DNA of 64,000 nucleotides from Pseudomonas sp. MWU15-20650 (GCF_023242475.1 NZ_JALJFG010000001.1:124001-188000); one strand, 5' to 3'; shown: positions 30,337 to 42,733, counted from the first letter of the stretch. Notes: a model not told the origin generated them from the letters alone. A program made the numbers and translations.

Positions 30337-32019
30337 ATGGATATTAAACGCACGATCCTGATCGTCGCCCTGGCAATCGTGTCCTATGTCATGGTTCTTA
30401 AGTGGAACCAGGACTATGGCCAGGCTGCCCTGCCGACTCAGAATGTTGCTACCAATCAGGCTGCGCCGGCTATTCCGGACACCCCGCTGGGTAACAATGC
30501 TTCCGCCAGTGCCGATGTACCCAGCGCGAATGCCGATACCAGCACTCCTGTAGAAACGCCAGTGGTCACCAATAAAGACCTCATCCATGTAAAAACGGAT
30601 GTGCTCGACCTGGCTATCGACCCACAAGGTGGTGATATCGCGCAGCTGAAGCTGCCACTGTATCCGCGTCGCCAAGACCATCCAGATGTTCCGTTCCAAC
30701 TGTTCGATAACGGCGGTGAACGTGTTTATCTGGCGCAAAGTGGCCTGACCGGCACTGACGGTCCGGATGCTCGTGCTACCGGTCGTCCGGTTTATTCGAC
30801 CGAACAAAAGACTTATCAACTGGCTGATGGCCAGAACCAGCTGAACGTCGACCTGAAATTCAGTCACGACGGCGTCAACTACATCAAGCGCTTCAGCTTT
30901 ACCCGCGGTTTGTACGATCTGAAAGTCACTTATCTGATCGACAACGAAAGCGCCAAGCCGTGGACAGGCAACCTGTTTGCCCAGCTCAAACGTGATAACA
31001 GCGCCGATCCTTCTTCCAGTACCGCCACCGGCACCGCGACTTACCTGGGCGCAGCCCTGTGGACAAGTAGCGAGCCGTACAAAAAAGTGTCGATGAAAGA
31101 TATCGACAAGGGCGCATTGAAAGAAACAGTCCAAGGCGGCTGGGTTGCCTGGTTGCAACACTACTTCGTGACCGCATGGATCCCGAACAAGGGTGAAGCC
31201 AACCTGGTTCAGACCCGTAAAGACAGCCAAGGTAACTACATCATTGGTTTTACTGGCCCAGCGTTGACCGTTGCTCCAGGTGCCAAGGCTGAAACCAGCG
31301 CCACTCTGTATGCTGGCCCGAAAAGCCAGGCCGTACTGAAAGAGTTGTCCCCAGGTCTGGAACTGACTGTGGACTACGGCATCCTGTGGTTCATTGCCCA
31401 GCCAATTTTCTGGCTGCTGCAACATATCCACAGCATCGTCGGTAACTGGGGCTTCTCGATCATCTTCCTGACCATGCTGATCAAGGGGATCTTCTTCCCT
31501 CTGTCGGCAGCCAGCTACAAGTCGATGGCGCGCATGCGTGCCGTGGCTCCGAAACTGGCCGCGTTGAAGGAACAACATGGCGACGACCGGCAGAAAATGT
31601 CGCAGGCCATGATGGAGCTGTACAAGAAAGAGAAGATCAACCCGCTGGGTGGATGCTTGCCGATTCTGGTGCAGATGCCGGTGTTCCTGTCGTTGTACTG
31701 GGTACTTCTGGAAAGCGTGGAAATGCGCCAGGCGCCATTCATGCTGTGGATAACTGACCTGTCGATCAAAGACCCGTTCTTTATCCTGCCGATCATCATG
31801 GGCGCGACCATGTTTATCCAGCAGCGTCTGAACCCAACACCGCCGGATCCGATGCAGGCCAAGGTAATGAAAATGATGCCAATCATCTTCACCTTCTTCT
31901 TCCTGTGGTTCCCAGCGGGTCTGGTGCTGTACTGGGTGGTCAACAACGTGTTGTCGATCTCTCAACAGTGGTACATCACACGTAAAATCGAAGCGGCTAC
32001 CAAAAAAGCTGCGGCGTAA
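30337..32019 (+). CDS. yidC: Membrane protein insertase YidC
   Basis: YidC inserts and folds inner-membrane proteins, alone or with SecYEG; ATP synthase subunit c is a classical substrate and is encoded downstream here. The 560-residue protein has an N-terminal membrane anchor (residues 6-24), a large periplasmic domain (about 60-350) and the conserved C-terminal five-helix core from LTVDYGILWFIAQPIFWLL onward. The core includes the positively charged cytoplasmic loop (SYKSMARMRAVAPKLAALKE). A terminator follows. Confidence 0.98.
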   Translation: MDIKRTILIVALAIVSYVMVLKWNQDYGQAALPTQNVATNQAAPAIPDTPLGNNASASADVPSANADTSTPVETPVVTNKDLIHVKTDVLDLAIDPQGGDIAQLKLPLYPRRQDHPDVPFQLFDNGGERVYLAQSGLTGTDGPDARATGRPVYSTEQKTYQLADGQNQLNVDLKFSHDGVNYIKRFSFTRGLYDLKVTYLIDNESAKPWTGNLFAQLKRDNSADPSSSTATGTATYLGAALWTSSEPYKKVSMKDIDKGALKETVQGGWVAWLQHYFVTAWIPNKGEANLVQTRKDSQGNYIIGFTGPALTVAPGAKAETSATLYAGPKSQAVLKELSPGLELTVDYGILWFIAQPIFWLLQHIHSIVGNWGFSIIFLTMLIKGIFFPLSAASYKSMARMRAVAPKLAALKEQHGDDRQKMSQAMMELYKKEKINPLGGCLPILVQMPVFLSLYWVLLESVEMRQAPFMLWITDLSIKDPFFILPIIMGATMFIQQRLNPTPPDPMQAKVMKMMPIIFTFFFLWFPAGLVLYWVVNNVLSISQQWYITRKIEAATKKAAA

Positions 32020-32044
32020 TTTACTCTGTGAATAACCACTCAAG

Positions 32045-32067
32045 ACGCCCCCTAGTGGGGCGTTTTG
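32045..32067 (+). terminator. Terminator after yidC
   Basis: ACGCCCC (32,045-32,051), loop CTAGT and GGGGCGT (32,057-32,063) are followed by TTTTGCTTT. It ends the rpmH-yidC operon before mnmE. Confidence 0.8.
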
Positions 32068-32098
32068 CTTTCCGTCACTTTTGTCCTGGAACCTGCTG

Positions 32099-33469
32099 AT
32101 GAGTGCTCCTCGTGAAACCATCGCTGCTGTCGCTACCGCTCAAGGTCGCGGCGGCGTCGGTATCGTTCGAATTTCCGGGCCGCTCGCCGGCATTGCGGCC
32201 AAAGCCATCAGCGGCCGGGAGTTGAAACCGCGTTTCGCCCATTACGGTCCCTTTCTGGACAGTGATGAAAGCGTGTTGGACGAGGGGCTGGCCCTCTATT
32301 TTCCGGGACCTAATTCCTTCACCGGTGAAGACGTTCTGGAGCTGCAGGGGCACGGCGGTCCTGTTGTATTGGACATGCTGCTGCAGCGCTGTTTGCAACT
32401 GGGTTGCCGCTTGGCACGACCAGGAGAATTCAGCGAGCGTGCGTTTCTCAACGACAAACTCGATCTGGCACAGGCAGAAGCCATCGCCGACCTGATTGAG
32501 GCCAGTTCTGCACAGGCCGCACGTAATGCACTGCGCTCGTTGCAGGGCGCATTTTCCCTGCGTGTGCATAACTTGACCGAACAGCTGATCAGCTTGCGCA
32601 TTTACGTTGAAGCGGCAATTGATTTTCCGGAAGAAGAAATCGACTTCCTGGCAGATGGCCACGTCTTGGCAATGCTGGATAAAGTCCGCGAGGAATTATC
32701 CACAGTGCTGCGTGAAGCAGGGCAAGGTGCCTTGCTGCGCGATGGTATGACGGTGGTGATCGCCGGGCGGCCTAATGCCGGTAAATCCAGTCTGCTGAAT
32801 GCCCTGGCGGGTCGCGAAGCGGCCATCGTCACCGAGATTGCCGGCACCACCCGGGATATTTTGCGTGAACATATCCACATCGACGGCATGCCACTGCACG
32901 TTGTCGACACCGCAGGTTTGCGCGACACCGACGACCAGGTAGAAAAAATTGGTGTGGAGCGAGCACTCAAGGCGATTGGCGAGGCGGATCGGGTGTTGCT
33001 GGTCGTCGATGCCACAGCCCCCGAAGCCGTGGACCCCTTTGCCTTGTGGCCGGAATTTCTTGAGCAGCGGCCCGACCCGGCCAAAGTCACCTTGATCCGT
33101 AACAAGGCCGACCTGACAGGTGAAGCCATCGCCGTGGAAACCAGTGAAGACGGCCATGTCACCATCAGCCTGAGCGCTAAATCGGCTGGCGACGGGTTGG
33201 AGCTGTTACGAGATCATCTCAAAGCTTGTATGGGTTATGAGCAAACCTCGGAAAGCAGCTTCAGTGCACGTCGCAGGCACCTGGAGGCGCTGCGCCACGC
33301 CAGCGCGGCATTGGAGCACGGCAGGGCTCAATTGACCTTGGCGGGGGCCGGGGAGCTGCTGGCTGAGGATTTACGCCAGGCTCAGCAACTGCTAGGGGAA
33401 ATTACCGGCGCATTCAGCTCCGATGACCTGCTGGGAAGGATCTTCTCCAGCTTCTGCATCGGTAAGTAG
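32099..33469 (+). CDS. mnmE: tRNA uridine-5-carboxymethylaminomethyl modification GTPase
   Basis: MnmE and MnmG together modify U34 in the wobble position of several tRNAs. The ATG at 32,099 ([20 protein letters not shown]) matches the family start; an upstream TTG is less likely. The 456-residue protein has the folate-binding N-terminal domain and a dynamin-like G domain ([14 protein letters not shown] near 225, [10 protein letters not shown] near 270, RNKADL near 335). It ends in FCIGK with the essential C-terminal cysteine. A perfect DnaA box lies inside at 32,696-32,704. Confidence 0.97.
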   Translation: MSAPRETIAAVATAQGRGGVGIVRISGPLAGIAAKAISGRELKPRFAHYGPFLDSDESVLDEGLALYFPGPNSFTGEDVLELQGHGGPVVLDMLLQRCLQLGCRLARPGEFSERAFLNDKLDLAQAEAIADLIEASSAQAARNALRSLQGAFSLRVHNLTEQLISLRIYVEAAIDFPEEEIDFLADGHVLAMLDKVREELSTVLREAGQGALLRDGMTVVIAGRPNAGKSSLLNALAGREAAIVTEIAGTTRDILREHIHIDGMPLHVVDTAGLRDTDDQVEKIGVERALKAIGEADRVLLVVDATAPEAVDPFALWPEFLEQRPDPAKVTLIRNKADLTGEAIAVETSEDGHVTISLSAKSAGDGLELLRDHLKACMGYEQTSESSFSARRRHLEALRHASAALEHGRAQLTLAGAGELLAEDLRQAQQLLGEITGAFSSDDLLGRIFSSFCIGK

Positions 33470-34018
33470 ACCCTTCGTTGTCCACAGACAGGCCATTCGC
33501 GCCTGTCTGTTTCGCCCGCTTCAGGGCATTCCATTCCTTTTTTTGATTCCTCACCCAGCTTGGGCGGCTTTTATGTGGGCGCCATTTGGCGGTGTGAGCA
33601 CTTTTTTGTGGATTAAGCCCTGTGAATAACCGCAGCTGTGCCCAGTTGATAACAGGGCTTGAAACCTGAGTAAAAACCCCTCTGTGGATAACCACCTGTT
33701 TAATCCACAGGCTTAAAGCACTTATCCAAGGGCCTCATTGGCACATGACCACAGACTTTTGAATCTCTGTACATCAAGTGAATAAAGGCTTATAGCAATC
33801 TATCCACAGAAATGTGGTTCAGTAGAAATAAACATAAAAACAAAGATCTTATAAATTTCTCTCTTTTAATTTCTATTGTCTGTGATTCATCCACAGCTGG
33901 TTAAATTTTGTGCAAAGGGTTCTTTAGGAAGGGCGAAGTCCCTATACTTGCCGGCAAAGCTCTAAAACCAGCTCAACCAATCAATTCCTAATTACCTACA
34001 TAAGCAGGCACGAGGTGC
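33470..34018. other. Second DnaA-box cluster with AT-rich segment (origin-like)
   Basis: The mnmE-mnmG gap has no gene but holds one perfect DnaA box (33,683-33,691, -). It also has near-consensus boxes at 33,478-33,486, 33,607-33,615 (-), 33,621-33,629 (TTATTCACA, -), 33,701-33,709 and 33,800-33,808. An AT-rich stretch follows at about 33,826-33,880 and contains GATC. The layout mirrors that of the dnaA-rpmH region. Early work on pseudomonads described two replicating fragments in this neighbourhood, so this could be a secondary origin, a DnaA titration site, or a relic. Confidence 0.65.
33919..33948 (+). promoter_or_regulatory. Possible mnmG promoter
   Basis: TATACT at 33,943-33,948 is a good -10 element; the -35 (GTTCTT or TTCTTT, 33,919-33,925) is weak. 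It lies about 75 bases before mnmG, immediately right of the DnaA-box cluster. Confidence 0.4.
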
Positions 34019-34021
34019 GTG

Positions 34022-35914
34022 GTGGATTTCCCTTCCCGTTTTGAAGTGATCGTCATCGGCGGCGGTCATGCCGGTACCGAGGCAGCACTGGCGTCAGCAC
34101 GCATGGGCGTAAAAACCCTGTTGTTGACGCATAACGTGGAAACCCTCGGTGCCATGAGTTGCAACCCCGCTATTGGTGGGATTGGCAAAAGCCATCTGGT
34201 CAAGGAAATCGATGCCCTAGGCGGCGTGATGGCCATGGCCACCGACAAAGGTGGTATTCAATTTCGCGTGCTCAACAGCCGCAAAGGCCCGGCCGTGCGT
34301 GCAACCCGGGCTCAAGCCGACCGCATCCTGTACAAGGCGGCGGTACGTGAAACCCTGGAAAACCAGCCGAACCTGTGGATATTTCAGCAAGCCGCTGATG
34401 ACCTGATCGTCGAGCAGGACCAAGTCCGTGGTGTCGTCACTCAAATGGGTCTGCGTTTCTTCGCAGAATCCGTGGTGCTGACTACCGGTACCTTTCTCGG
34501 TGGACTTATCCACATCGGCATGCAGAACTACTCCGGTGGTCGTGCCGGTGATCCGCCCTCGATTGCCCTGGCAAAACGCCTGCGTGAACTGCCGCTGCGA
34601 GTCGGGCGTCTGAAAACCGGGACCCCGCCACGTATTGACGGCCGTTCTGTGGATTTTTCGGTCATGACCGAGCAAGCCGGTGATACGCCGATTCCTGTCA
34701 TGTCGTTCATGGGCTCCAAGGAGCAGCACCCTAAGCAGGTCAGCTGCTGGATTACCCACACCAACGCCCGTACCCACGAAATCATTGCCGCGAACCTTGA
34801 TCGTTCGCCGATGTATTCCGGTGTCATCGAAGGTATTGGTCCGCGTTATTGCCCATCGATCGAAGACAAGATCCACCGCTTCGCCGACAAGGAAAGCCAT
34901 CAGGTTTTCATCGAACCCGAAGGCTTGACCACCCACGAGCTGTACCCGAACGGGATTTCCACTTCCTTGCCGTTCGACGTGCAGATCCAGATCGTGCAAT
35001 CGATCCGAGGCATGGAAAATGCCCATATCGTGCGGCCGGGCTACGCCATCGAGTACGACTACTTCGACCCACGTGACCTGAAGTACAGCCTGGAAACCAA
35101 AGTGATTGGCGGTCTGTTTTTCGCTGGGCAAATCAACGGCACCACCGGTTACGAAGAGGCAGGCGCCCAAGGTTTGCTGGCCGGGACCAACGCGGCATTG
35201 CGTGCACAGGGCAAAGACAGTTGGTGCCCGCGTCGCGATGAAGCGTACATCGGGGTATTGGTTGATGACCTGATTACCCTGGGCACCCAGGAACCGTACC
35301 GGATGTTTACATCCCGAGCGGAATATCGCCTGATCCTGCGCGAAGACAACGCCGACCTGCGCCTGACCGAAAAAGGCCGTGAACTGGGCCTGGTCGACGA
35401 TGTGCGCTGGGCTGCCTTCTGCAAAAAACGCGAAAGCATTGCGCTCGAAGAGCAACGTCTGAAAAGTACCTGGGTTCGCCCTGGCACCGAGCAAGGTGAC
35501 GCGATTGCCGAAAAATTCGGCACGCCGCTGACACATGAATACAACTTGCTGAACCTGCTGTCCCGTCCGGAGATCGACTACGCTGGTCTGGTCGAAGTGA
35601 CGGGTCAAGGCGCAGAAGATCCACAGGTCGCTGAACAGGTCGAGATCAAGACCAAGTACGCCGGTTACATTGACCGCCAACAGGATGAGATCGCTCGCCT
35701 GCGCGCCAGTGAAGACACCAAGCTGCCTGTGGATATCGACTACACCGGGATTTCCGGCTTGTCGAAAGAAATCCAAAGCAAGCTGGGGATAACTCGGCCG
35801 GAAACCCTGGGCCAGGCTTCACGAATCCCAGGAGTCACCCCAGCAGCCATTTCGCTGTTGATGATTCATTTGAAAAAACGCGGCGCGGGCCGTCAGTTGG
35901 AGCAAAGCGCTTGA
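34022..35914 (+). CDS. mnmG: tRNA uridine-5-carboxymethylaminomethyl modification enzyme, FAD-dependent
   Basis: MnmG (GidA) is the FAD- and NADH-using partner of MnmE in wobble-uridine modification. Two GTG codons stand in tandem; I use the second (34,022, [18 protein letters not shown]), which has GAGG at a normal distance. The roughly 630-residue protein has the FAD dinucleotide motif [10 protein letters not shown] at its start, the family signatures [12 protein letters not shown] and [12 protein letters not shown], and a C-terminal helical domain. A perfect DnaA box lies inside at 34,506-34,514. Its stop overlaps the rsmG start. Confidence 0.97.
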   Translation: MDFPSRFEVIVIGGGHAGTEAALASARMGVKTLLLTHNVETLGAMSCNPAIGGIGKSHLVKEIDALGGVMAMATDKGGIQFRVLNSRKGPAVRATRAQADRILYKAAVRETLENQPNLWIFQQAADDLIVEQDQVRGVVTQMGLRFFAESVVLTTGTFLGGLIHIGMQNYSGGRAGDPPSIALAKRLRELPLRVGRLKTGTPPRIDGRSVDFSVMTEQAGDTPIPVMSFMGSKEQHPKQVSCWITHTNARTHEIIAANLDRSPMYSGVIEGIGPRYCPSIEDKIHRFADKESHQVFIEPEGLTTHELYPNGISTSLPFDVQIQIVQSIRGMENAHIVRPGYAIEYDYFDPRDLKYSLETKVIGGLFFAGQINGTTGYEEAGAQGLLAGTNAALRAQGKDSWCPRRDEAYIGVLVDDLITLGTQEPYRMFTSRAEYRLILREDNADLRLTEKGRELGLVDDVRWAAFCKKRESIALEEQRLKSTWVRPGTEQGDAIAEKFGTPLTHEYNLLNLLSRPEIDYAGLVEVTGQGAEDPQVAEQVEIKTKYAGYIDRQQDEIARLRASEDTKLPVDIDYTGISGLSKEIQSKLGITRPETLGQASRIPGVTPAAISLLMIHLKKRGAGRQLEQSA

Positions 35915-36555
35915 GTTCGTTGGTCACCTCGCAACACGCCGAAGAGTTATCCACAGGTGCACGCCAATTGGGTGTAGACCTGACTGACGTCCAGCACGAG
36001 TTGCTGTTGGGCTACCTGGCCCTGTTGATCAAATGGAACAAGGCTTACAACCTGACCGCAGTGCGTAATCCGGACGAAATGGTCTCCCGCCATTTGCTCG
36101 ACAGTTTGAGCGTGATGCCGTTTATCGAAAACGGCCGCTGGCTCGACGTTGGCAGTGGCGGTGGCATGCCTGGCATCCCGTTGGCGATCCTGTTTCCTGA
36201 ATCACAAGTGACGTGCCTGGACAGTAACGGTAAGAAAACCCGCTTCCTGACCCAGGTCAAACTCGAGCTCAAACTGGATAACCTGCAAGTTATCCACAGC
36301 CGGGTCGAAGAATTCACACCTGAACAGCCTTTCAACGGAATTGTGTCCCGGGCATTCAGCAGCATGGATAACTTCAGCAACTGGACCCGCCACCTGGGCG
36401 ACCGCTACACCCGCTGGCTGGCAATGAAGGGCGTCCATCCAAGCGACGAGCTGTTAGCATTGCCGGCAGACTTCCACCTCGATAGCGAACACGCCTTGGC
36501 CGTACCCGGTTGCCAAGGCCAACGCCATCTGCTGATACTGCGCCGCACGGCATGA
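35911..36555 (+). CDS. rsmG: 16S rRNA (guanine-527-N7)-methyltransferase
   Basis: RsmG (GidB) methylates N7 of G527 in 16S rRNA; its loss gives low-level streptomycin resistance in several bacteria. The 214-residue protein has the SAM motif [17 protein letters not shown] near 70-86 and the upstream family signature [11 protein letters not shown]. The start is a TTG at 35,911 that overlaps the mnmG stop as TTGA. Two perfect DnaA boxes lie inside (35,947 and 36,290). Confidence 0.95.
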   Translation: MSSLVTSQHAEELSTGARQLGVDLTDVQHELLLGYLALLIKWNKAYNLTAVRNPDEMVSRHLLDSLSVMPFIENGRWLDVGSGGGMPGIPLAILFPESQVTCLDSNGKKTRFLTQVKLELKLDNLQVIHSRVEEFTPEQPFNGIVSRAFSSMDNFSNWTRHLGDRYTRWLAMKGVHPSDELLALPADFHLDSEHALAVPGCQGQRHLLILRRTA

Positions 36556-36573
36556 TTGGGAACACAAGCAAGA

Positions 36574-37371
36574 ATGGCTAAGGTATTCGCGATAGCGAAC
36601 CAGAAAGGTGGCGTGGGTAAAACCACCACCTGCATCAACCTCGCAGCATCCCTGGTCGCCACCAAGCGTCGGGTGCTGTTGATCGATCTCGATCCACAGG
36701 GCAACGCCACCATGGGTAGCGGTGTGGATAAACACGGCCTGGAAAACTCGGTCTACGACTTGCTGATTGGTGAGTGCGACCTGGCCCAGGCCATGCACTA
36801 TTCCGAACACGGCGGTTATCAACTGCTGCCGGCCAACCGCGATTTGACGGCGGCGGAAGTGGTGCTGCTGGAAATGCAGATGAAAGAAAGCCGTCTGCGC
36901 AGCGCCCTGGCGCCGATTCGCGAGAACTACGACTACATTTTGATCGACTGCCCACCGTCGCTGTCGATGCTCACGCTCAACGCCTTGGTTGCCGCCGATG
37001 GGGTGATTATCCCCATGCAGTGCGAGTACTACGCGCTGGAAGGTTTGAGCGACCTTGTGGATAACATCAAGCGCATTGCCGAGTTGCTTAACCCGAACCT
37101 GCAGATCGAAGGCTTGTTGCGCACGATGTTCGATCCGCGCCTGAGCCTGATGAACGATGTGTCGGCGCAGCTCAAGGAACACTTCGGTGACCAGCTCTAC
37201 GACACCGTGATTCCACGCAACATCCGTTTGGCCGAAGCGCCAAGCTATGGCATGCCGGCGCTGGCATACGACAAGTCATCGCGTGGTGCCATTGCCTACC
37301 TGGCGCTGGCCGGCGAGATGGTTCGCCGTCAACGCCGCAACTCTCGCACCGCTGCAGCCCAGCCAACTTAA
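36574..37371 (+). CDS. parA: Chromosome partitioning ATPase ParA (Soj)
   Basis: ParA is a Walker-type ATPase that, with ParB and parS, moves the newly replicated origin. I start it at ATG 36,574 (MAKVFAIANQKGGVGKTTT), because the deviant Walker A KGGVGKTT must lie near the N-terminus; the frame extends to a TTG at 36,556. The product is 265 aa, with Walker A' YDYILIDCPPSLS near 117-129. It lies 9 bases before parB. Two perfect DnaA boxes lie inside (36,723 and 37,056). Confidence 0.97.
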   Translation: MAKVFAIANQKGGVGKTTTCINLAASLVATKRRVLLIDLDPQGNATMGSGVDKHGLENSVYDLLIGECDLAQAMHYSEHGGYQLLPANRDLTAAEVVLLEMQMKESRLRSALAPIRENYDYILIDCPPSLSMLTLNALVAADGVIIPMQCEYYALEGLSDLVDNIKRIAELLNPNLQIEGLLRTMFDPRLSLMNDVSAQLKEHFGDQLYDTVIPRNIRLAEAPSYGMPALAYDKSSRGAIAYLALAGEMVRRQRRNSRTAAAQPT

Positions 37372-37380
37372 GGAATCCCC

Positions 37381-38253
37381 ATGGCCGTCAAGAAACGAGG
37401 TCTCGGACGTGGACTGGATGCACTCCTGAGTGGTCCGACCGTCACATCGCTTGAAGAACAAGCGGTGCAGGCTGACGAGCGCGAGTTGCAACACCTGCCG
37501 CTGGACCTGATCCAGCGTGGCAAATACCAGCCACGCCGGGACATGGACCCTCAAGCGTTGGAAGAACTGGCCAACTCGATCAAGGCCCAGGGCGTGATGC
37601 AACCGATCGTAGTGCGCCCGATCGGTGGGGGGCGCTTTGAGATCATCGCCGGTGAACGTCGCTGGCGCGCCAGCCAGCAGGCGGGCAAGGACACCATCCC
37701 GGCAATGGTGCGCGATGTGCCGGATGAAACCGCTATTGCCATGGCGTTGATCGAGAACATCCAGCGTGAAGACCTCAATCCGATCGAAGAAGCGATCGCT
37801 TTGCAGCGTCTGCAGCAGGAGTTCCAGCTGACCCAGCAACAAGTGGCCGAAGCGGTAGGTAAGTCCCGCGTCACGGTGTCCAACCTGCTTCGGCTGATCG
37901 CGTTGCCGGAAGTCATCAAGACCATGCTGTCCCACGGCGACCTGGAAATGGGCCACGCCCGTGCTTTGCTCGGTTTGCCGGAAAATCAACAGGTTGAAGG
38001 GGCGCGACACGTTGTCGCACGAGGGCTCACCGTTCGTCAGACTGAGGCTTTGGTCCGCCAGTGGCTGAGTGGGAAACCTGCACCGGTCGAAACCGCCAAA
38101 CCTGATCCGGATATCGCGCGACTCGAGCAGCGCCTGGCCGAGCGCCTGGGCTCTGCGGTGCAAATTCGCCACGGGAAGAAAGGCAAAGGCCAATTGGTCA
38201 TCGGATATAACTCCCTCGATGAGCTTCAGGGTGTCCTTGCCCACATCCGCTGA
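37381..38253 (+). CDS. parB: Chromosome partitioning protein ParB (Spo0J)
   Basis: ParB is a CTP-dependent clamp that loads at parS and spreads along DNA. The 290-residue protein has the CTP-binding ParB/Srx domain (KYQPRRDMD, then GERRWRASQQAGK and ENIQREDLNPIEEA), the helix-turn-helix (LTQQQVAEAVGKSRVTVSNL) that reads parS, and a C-terminal dimer domain. The two parS palindromes in recF, about 12 kb away, are its expected sites. Confidence 0.97.
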   Translation: MAVKKRGLGRGLDALLSGPTVTSLEEQAVQADERELQHLPLDLIQRGKYQPRRDMDPQALEELANSIKAQGVMQPIVVRPIGGGRFEIIAGERRWRASQQAGKDTIPAMVRDVPDETAIAMALIENIQREDLNPIEEAIALQRLQQEFQLTQQQVAEAVGKSRVTVSNLLRLIALPEVIKTMLSHGDLEMGHARALLGLPENQQVEGARHVVARGLTVRQTEALVRQWLSGKPAPVETAKPDPDIARLEQRLAERLGSAVQIRHGKKGKGQLVIGYNSLDELQGVLAHIR

Positions 38254-38298
38254 AACATCTGCTTATGTAGCGAGCGATCGGAAAACACTACCCGACAG

Positions 38299-38327
38299 TT
38301 GAATAGGGGCTGAACCGCCCCTATACT
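38299..38327 (+). promoter_or_regulatory. atp operon promoter with palindromic spacer
   Basis: TTGAAT (38,299-38,304), a spacer of exactly 17 bases and TATACT (38,322-38,327) form a good promoter 75 bases before atpI. The spacer is itself an inverted repeat, AGGGGC-TGAACC-GCCCCT, which could be an operator or a weak terminator for parB transcripts. Confidence 0.6.
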
Positions 38328-38401
38328 CTGCGCGCATTTTGTCGGCACAAAGTATGCCAAGTTATTGATTTCCGGCAGCCGACCATTGAGGAGCAAGAGT
38401 G

Positions 38402-39695
<1,294 letters not shown>

Positions 39696-39720
39696 GACCA
39701 GTCTCGACTAGTCTGATGTC

Positions 39721-39740
39721 CTTCCCGGTCACACGGGAAG
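39721..39740 (+). other. Intra-operon hairpin between atpB and atpE
   Basis: CTTCCCG, loop GTCACA and CGGGAAG form a 7-bp stem without a U-tract. It is followed by an A/U-rich leader and a GGGAGGA Shine-Dalgarno before atpE, which resembles the strong translation-start region known upstream of E. coli atpE. Confidence 0.65.
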
Positions 39741-39813
39741 GTGGCCCACCAGGGCTATGAAACGATTTGTTTTACCGCTTTAAAATCTAAAAAACCTAAA
39801 CCATACGACGTAA

Positions 39814-40110
<297 letters not shown>

Positions 40111-40142
40111 GGTGATGGACAACGAATGAGCGAGGTGTTGGC

Positions 40143-40613
40143 GTGAACATTAATGCAACCCTGATTGGCCAATCCGTTGCGTTCTTCATTTTTGTAGTGT
40201 TTTGCATGAAGTTCGTGTGGCCTCCGGTCATCGCGGCTTTGCACGAACGTCAGAAGAAGATCGCGGATGGTTTGGACGCTGCCACCCGTGCAGCTCGCGA
40301 CCTGGAGTTGGCCCAAGAGAAAGCGGGTCATCAACTGCGCGAAGCTAAAGCACAGGCAGCTGAAATCATTGAGCAAGCCAAGAAACGCGGTAACCAGATC
40401 GTCGAAGAGGCTGTTGAAAAAGCCCGCGTCGAAGCTGACCGTGTGAAGGCTTCGGCTCATGCCGAGATCGAACAGGAACTGAACGGCGTCAAAGACGCGC
40501 TGCGTGCCCAACTGGGTGCTCTGGCGGTCGGCGGTGCTGAGAAGATCCTCGGTGCCACAATCGATCAAAACGCGCACGCGGAGCTGGTTAACAAACTGGC
40601 TGCTGAAATTTAA
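40143..40613 (+). CDS. atpF: ATP synthase F0 subunit b
   Basis: Subunit b is the peripheral stalk linking F0 to F1, with two copies per complex. The 156-residue protein has an N-terminal membrane helix (about 5-25) followed by a long charged coiled coil, the usual layout and length. The start is GTG 40,143 ([17 protein letters not shown]), 14 bases after a GAATGAGCGAGGTG stretch that contains the Shine-Dalgarno. Confidence 0.95.
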   Translation: MNINATLIGQSVAFFIFVVFCMKFVWPPVIAALHERQKKIADGLDAATRAARDLELAQEKAGHQLREAKAQAAEIIEQAKKRGNQIVEEAVEKARVEADRVKASAHAEIEQELNGVKDALRAQLGALAVGGAEKILGATIDQNAHAELVNKLAAEI

Positions 40614-40625
40614 GCGAGGGCGATC

Positions 40626-41162
40626 ATGGCAGAACTGACCACGTTGGCCCGACCTTACGCTAAGGCAGCCTTCGAGCACGCCCAGGCCCACCAGCAGCTG
40701 GCCTCTTGGTCAGCCATGCTCGGCCTGGCTGCAGCAGTGTCGCAAGACGACACCATGCAGCGCGTGCTCAAGGCCCCGCGCCTGACGAGCGCAGACAAGG
40801 CCGCCACTTTTATTGAAGTGTGCGGCGACAAGTTTGATGTGAAAGTGCAGAACTTCATCCATGTCGTTGCCGAAAACGACCGTCTCCCGCTACTGCCGGA
40901 GATCGCCGCTCTGTTCGACCTGTACAAGGCCGAAGCAGAGAAATCGGTAGACGTTGAAGTGACCAGTGCTTTCGCATTGAACCAAGAACAGCAAGACAAA
41001 CTCGCCAAGGTTCTCAGTGCACGACTCAATCGGGAAGTGCGCCTGCAAGCTACGGAGGACGCATCCCTGATTGGTGGTGTCGTTATCCGCGCCGGCGACC
41101 TGGTTATCGATGGCTCGATTCGCGGCAAAATCGCGAAACTTGCCGAAGCATTGAAATCTTGA
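40626..41162 (+). CDS. atpH: ATP synthase F1 subunit delta
   Basis: Delta caps the F1 head and binds subunit b. The 178-residue length and the opening [17 protein letters not shown] are typical, as is the C-terminal [19 protein letters not shown] signature. It follows atpF by 12 bases and precedes atpA by 21 bases without any hairpin. Confidence 0.96.
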   Translation: MAELTTLARPYAKAAFEHAQAHQQLASWSAMLGLAAAVSQDDTMQRVLKAPRLTSADKAATFIEVCGDKFDVKVQNFIHVVAENDRLPLLPEIAALFDLYKAEAEKSVDVEVTSAFALNQEQQDKLAKVLSARLNREVRLQATEDASLIGGVVIRAGDLVIDGSIRGKIAKLAEALKS

Positions 41163-41183
41163 GTTTGAAGGGGCAGCAGAGCA

Positions 41184-42728
41184 ATGCAGCAACTCAATCC
41201 TTCCGAAATAAGTGAAATTATCAAGGGCCGCATCGACAAGCTCGATGTGACCTCCCAAGCCCGTAACGAAGGCACTGTCGTCAGCGTATCTGACGGCATC
41301 GTGCGGATTCACGGTCTGGCCGACGTCATGTACGGCGAGATGATCGAGTTTCCGGGCGGCGTCTACGGTATGGCCCTCAACCTGGAGCAAGACTCCGTAG
41401 GTGCCGTTGTATTGGGCGCGTACACCAGTCTGGCTGAAGGCATGAGCGCCAAGTGCACAGGCCGCATCCTGGAAGTTCCGGTGGGTAAGGAACTGCTGGG
41501 TCGCGTAGTCGACGCACTGGGTAACCCAGTTGATGGCAAAGGTCCGCTGAACAACACCGAGACCGACGCGGTCGAGAAAGTTGCTCCAGGCGTGATCTGG
41601 CGTAAGTCGGTAGACCAGCCTGTACAGACTGGCTACAAGGCTGTCGATGCCATGATCCCGGTCGGCCGTGGCCAGCGTGAGCTGATCATCGGTGACCGTC
41701 AGATCGGTAAAACCGCTCTGGCGATCGACGCGATCATCAACCAGAAGAACAGCGGCATTTTCTGCGTCTACGTAGCTATTGGTCAGAAGCAATCGACCAT
41801 CGCCAACGTGGTTCGCAAGCTGGAAGAAAACGGCGCCCTGGCCAACACGATCATCGTGGCTGCCAGTGCTTCGGAATCTCCTGCGCTGCAGTTCCTGGCA
41901 CCGTACTCCGGTTGCACCATGGGTGAATTCTTCCGCGACCGCGGTGAAGACGCGCTGATCGTTTATGACGATCTGTCCAAGCAAGCAGTGGCTTACCGCC
42001 AGATTTCCCTGCTGCTGCGCCGTCCACCAGGCCGTGAAGCTTACCCAGGCGACGTGTTCTATCTCCACTCCCGTCTGCTGGAGCGCGCATCCCGCGTTTC
42101 GGAAGAGTATGTAGAGAAGTTCACCAACGGCGCAGTGACCGGCAAAACCGGTTCCCTGACCGCACTGCCGATCATCGAAACCCAGGCTGGCGACGTTTCC
42201 GCGTTCGTTCCGACCAACGTGATTTCCATCACCGACGGTCAGATCTTCCTGGAATCGGCCATGTTCAACTCAGGCATTCGTCCTGCAGTGAACGCCGGTG
42301 TTTCGGTATCCCGTGTGGGTGGTGCCGCTCAGACCAAGATCATCAAGAAGCTCTCCGGTGGTATCCGTACCGCTCTGGCTCAGTACCGTGAACTGGCGGC
42401 ATTCGCCCAGTTCGCTTCTGACCTGGACGAAGCGACCCGTAAGCAACTTGAGCATGGTCAGCGCGTTACCGAGCTGATGAAGCAGAAGCAATACGCCCCA
42501 ATGTCGATCGCTGACATGGCGTTGTCGCTGTATGCCGCTGAGCGTGGGTTCCTGACCGACGTTGAAATCGCCAAGGTCGGCAGCTTTGAACAAGCGCTGA
42601 TTGCTTACTTCAACCGCGATCACGCCGAATTGATGGCGAAGATCAACGTGAAGGGTGACTTCAATGACGATATCGATGCTGGCATGAAAGCCGGTATCGA
42701 GAAGTTCAAGGCCACCCAAACCTGGTAA
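41184..42728 (+). CDS. atpA: ATP synthase F1 subunit alpha
   Basis: Alpha is the regulatory nucleotide-binding subunit, with three copies per F1. The 514-residue protein has Walker [10 protein letters not shown] near 170-178, and the alpha/beta family signature [13 protein letters not shown] near 368. A stable hairpin with a GCAA tetraloop begins five bases after its stop. Confidence 0.98.
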   Translation: MQQLNPSEISEIIKGRIDKLDVTSQARNEGTVVSVSDGIVRIHGLADVMYGEMIEFPGGVYGMALNLEQDSVGAVVLGAYTSLAEGMSAKCTGRILEVPVGKELLGRVVDALGNPVDGKGPLNNTETDAVEKVAPGVIWRKSVDQPVQTGYKAVDAMIPVGRGQRELIIGDRQIGKTALAIDAIINQKNSGIFCVYVAIGQKQSTIANVVRKLEENGALANTIIVAASASESPALQFLAPYSGCTMGEFFRDRGEDALIVYDDLSKQAVAYRQISLLLRRPPGREAYPGDVFYLHSRLLERASRVSEEYVEKFTNGAVTGKTGSLTALPIIETQAGDVSAFVPTNVISITDGQIFLESAMFNSGIRPAVNAGVSVSRVGGAAQTKIIKKLSGGIRTALAQYRELAAFAQFASDLDEATRKQLEHGQRVTELMKQKQYAPMSIADMALSLYAAERGFLTDVEIAKVGSFEQALIAYFNRDHAELMAKINVKGDFNDDIDAGMKAGIEKFKATQTW

Positions 42729-42733
42729 GCCGC

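Noticed and set aside
30280..32121. A 613-codon open frame antisense to yidC
   Set aside because: It mirrors yidC exactly and reads as histidine- and glutamine-rich low-complexity sequence typical of antisense frames.
34217..35776. Long antisense frame over mnmG
   Set aside because: Shadow of a conserved gene; no start signal and no family resemblance.
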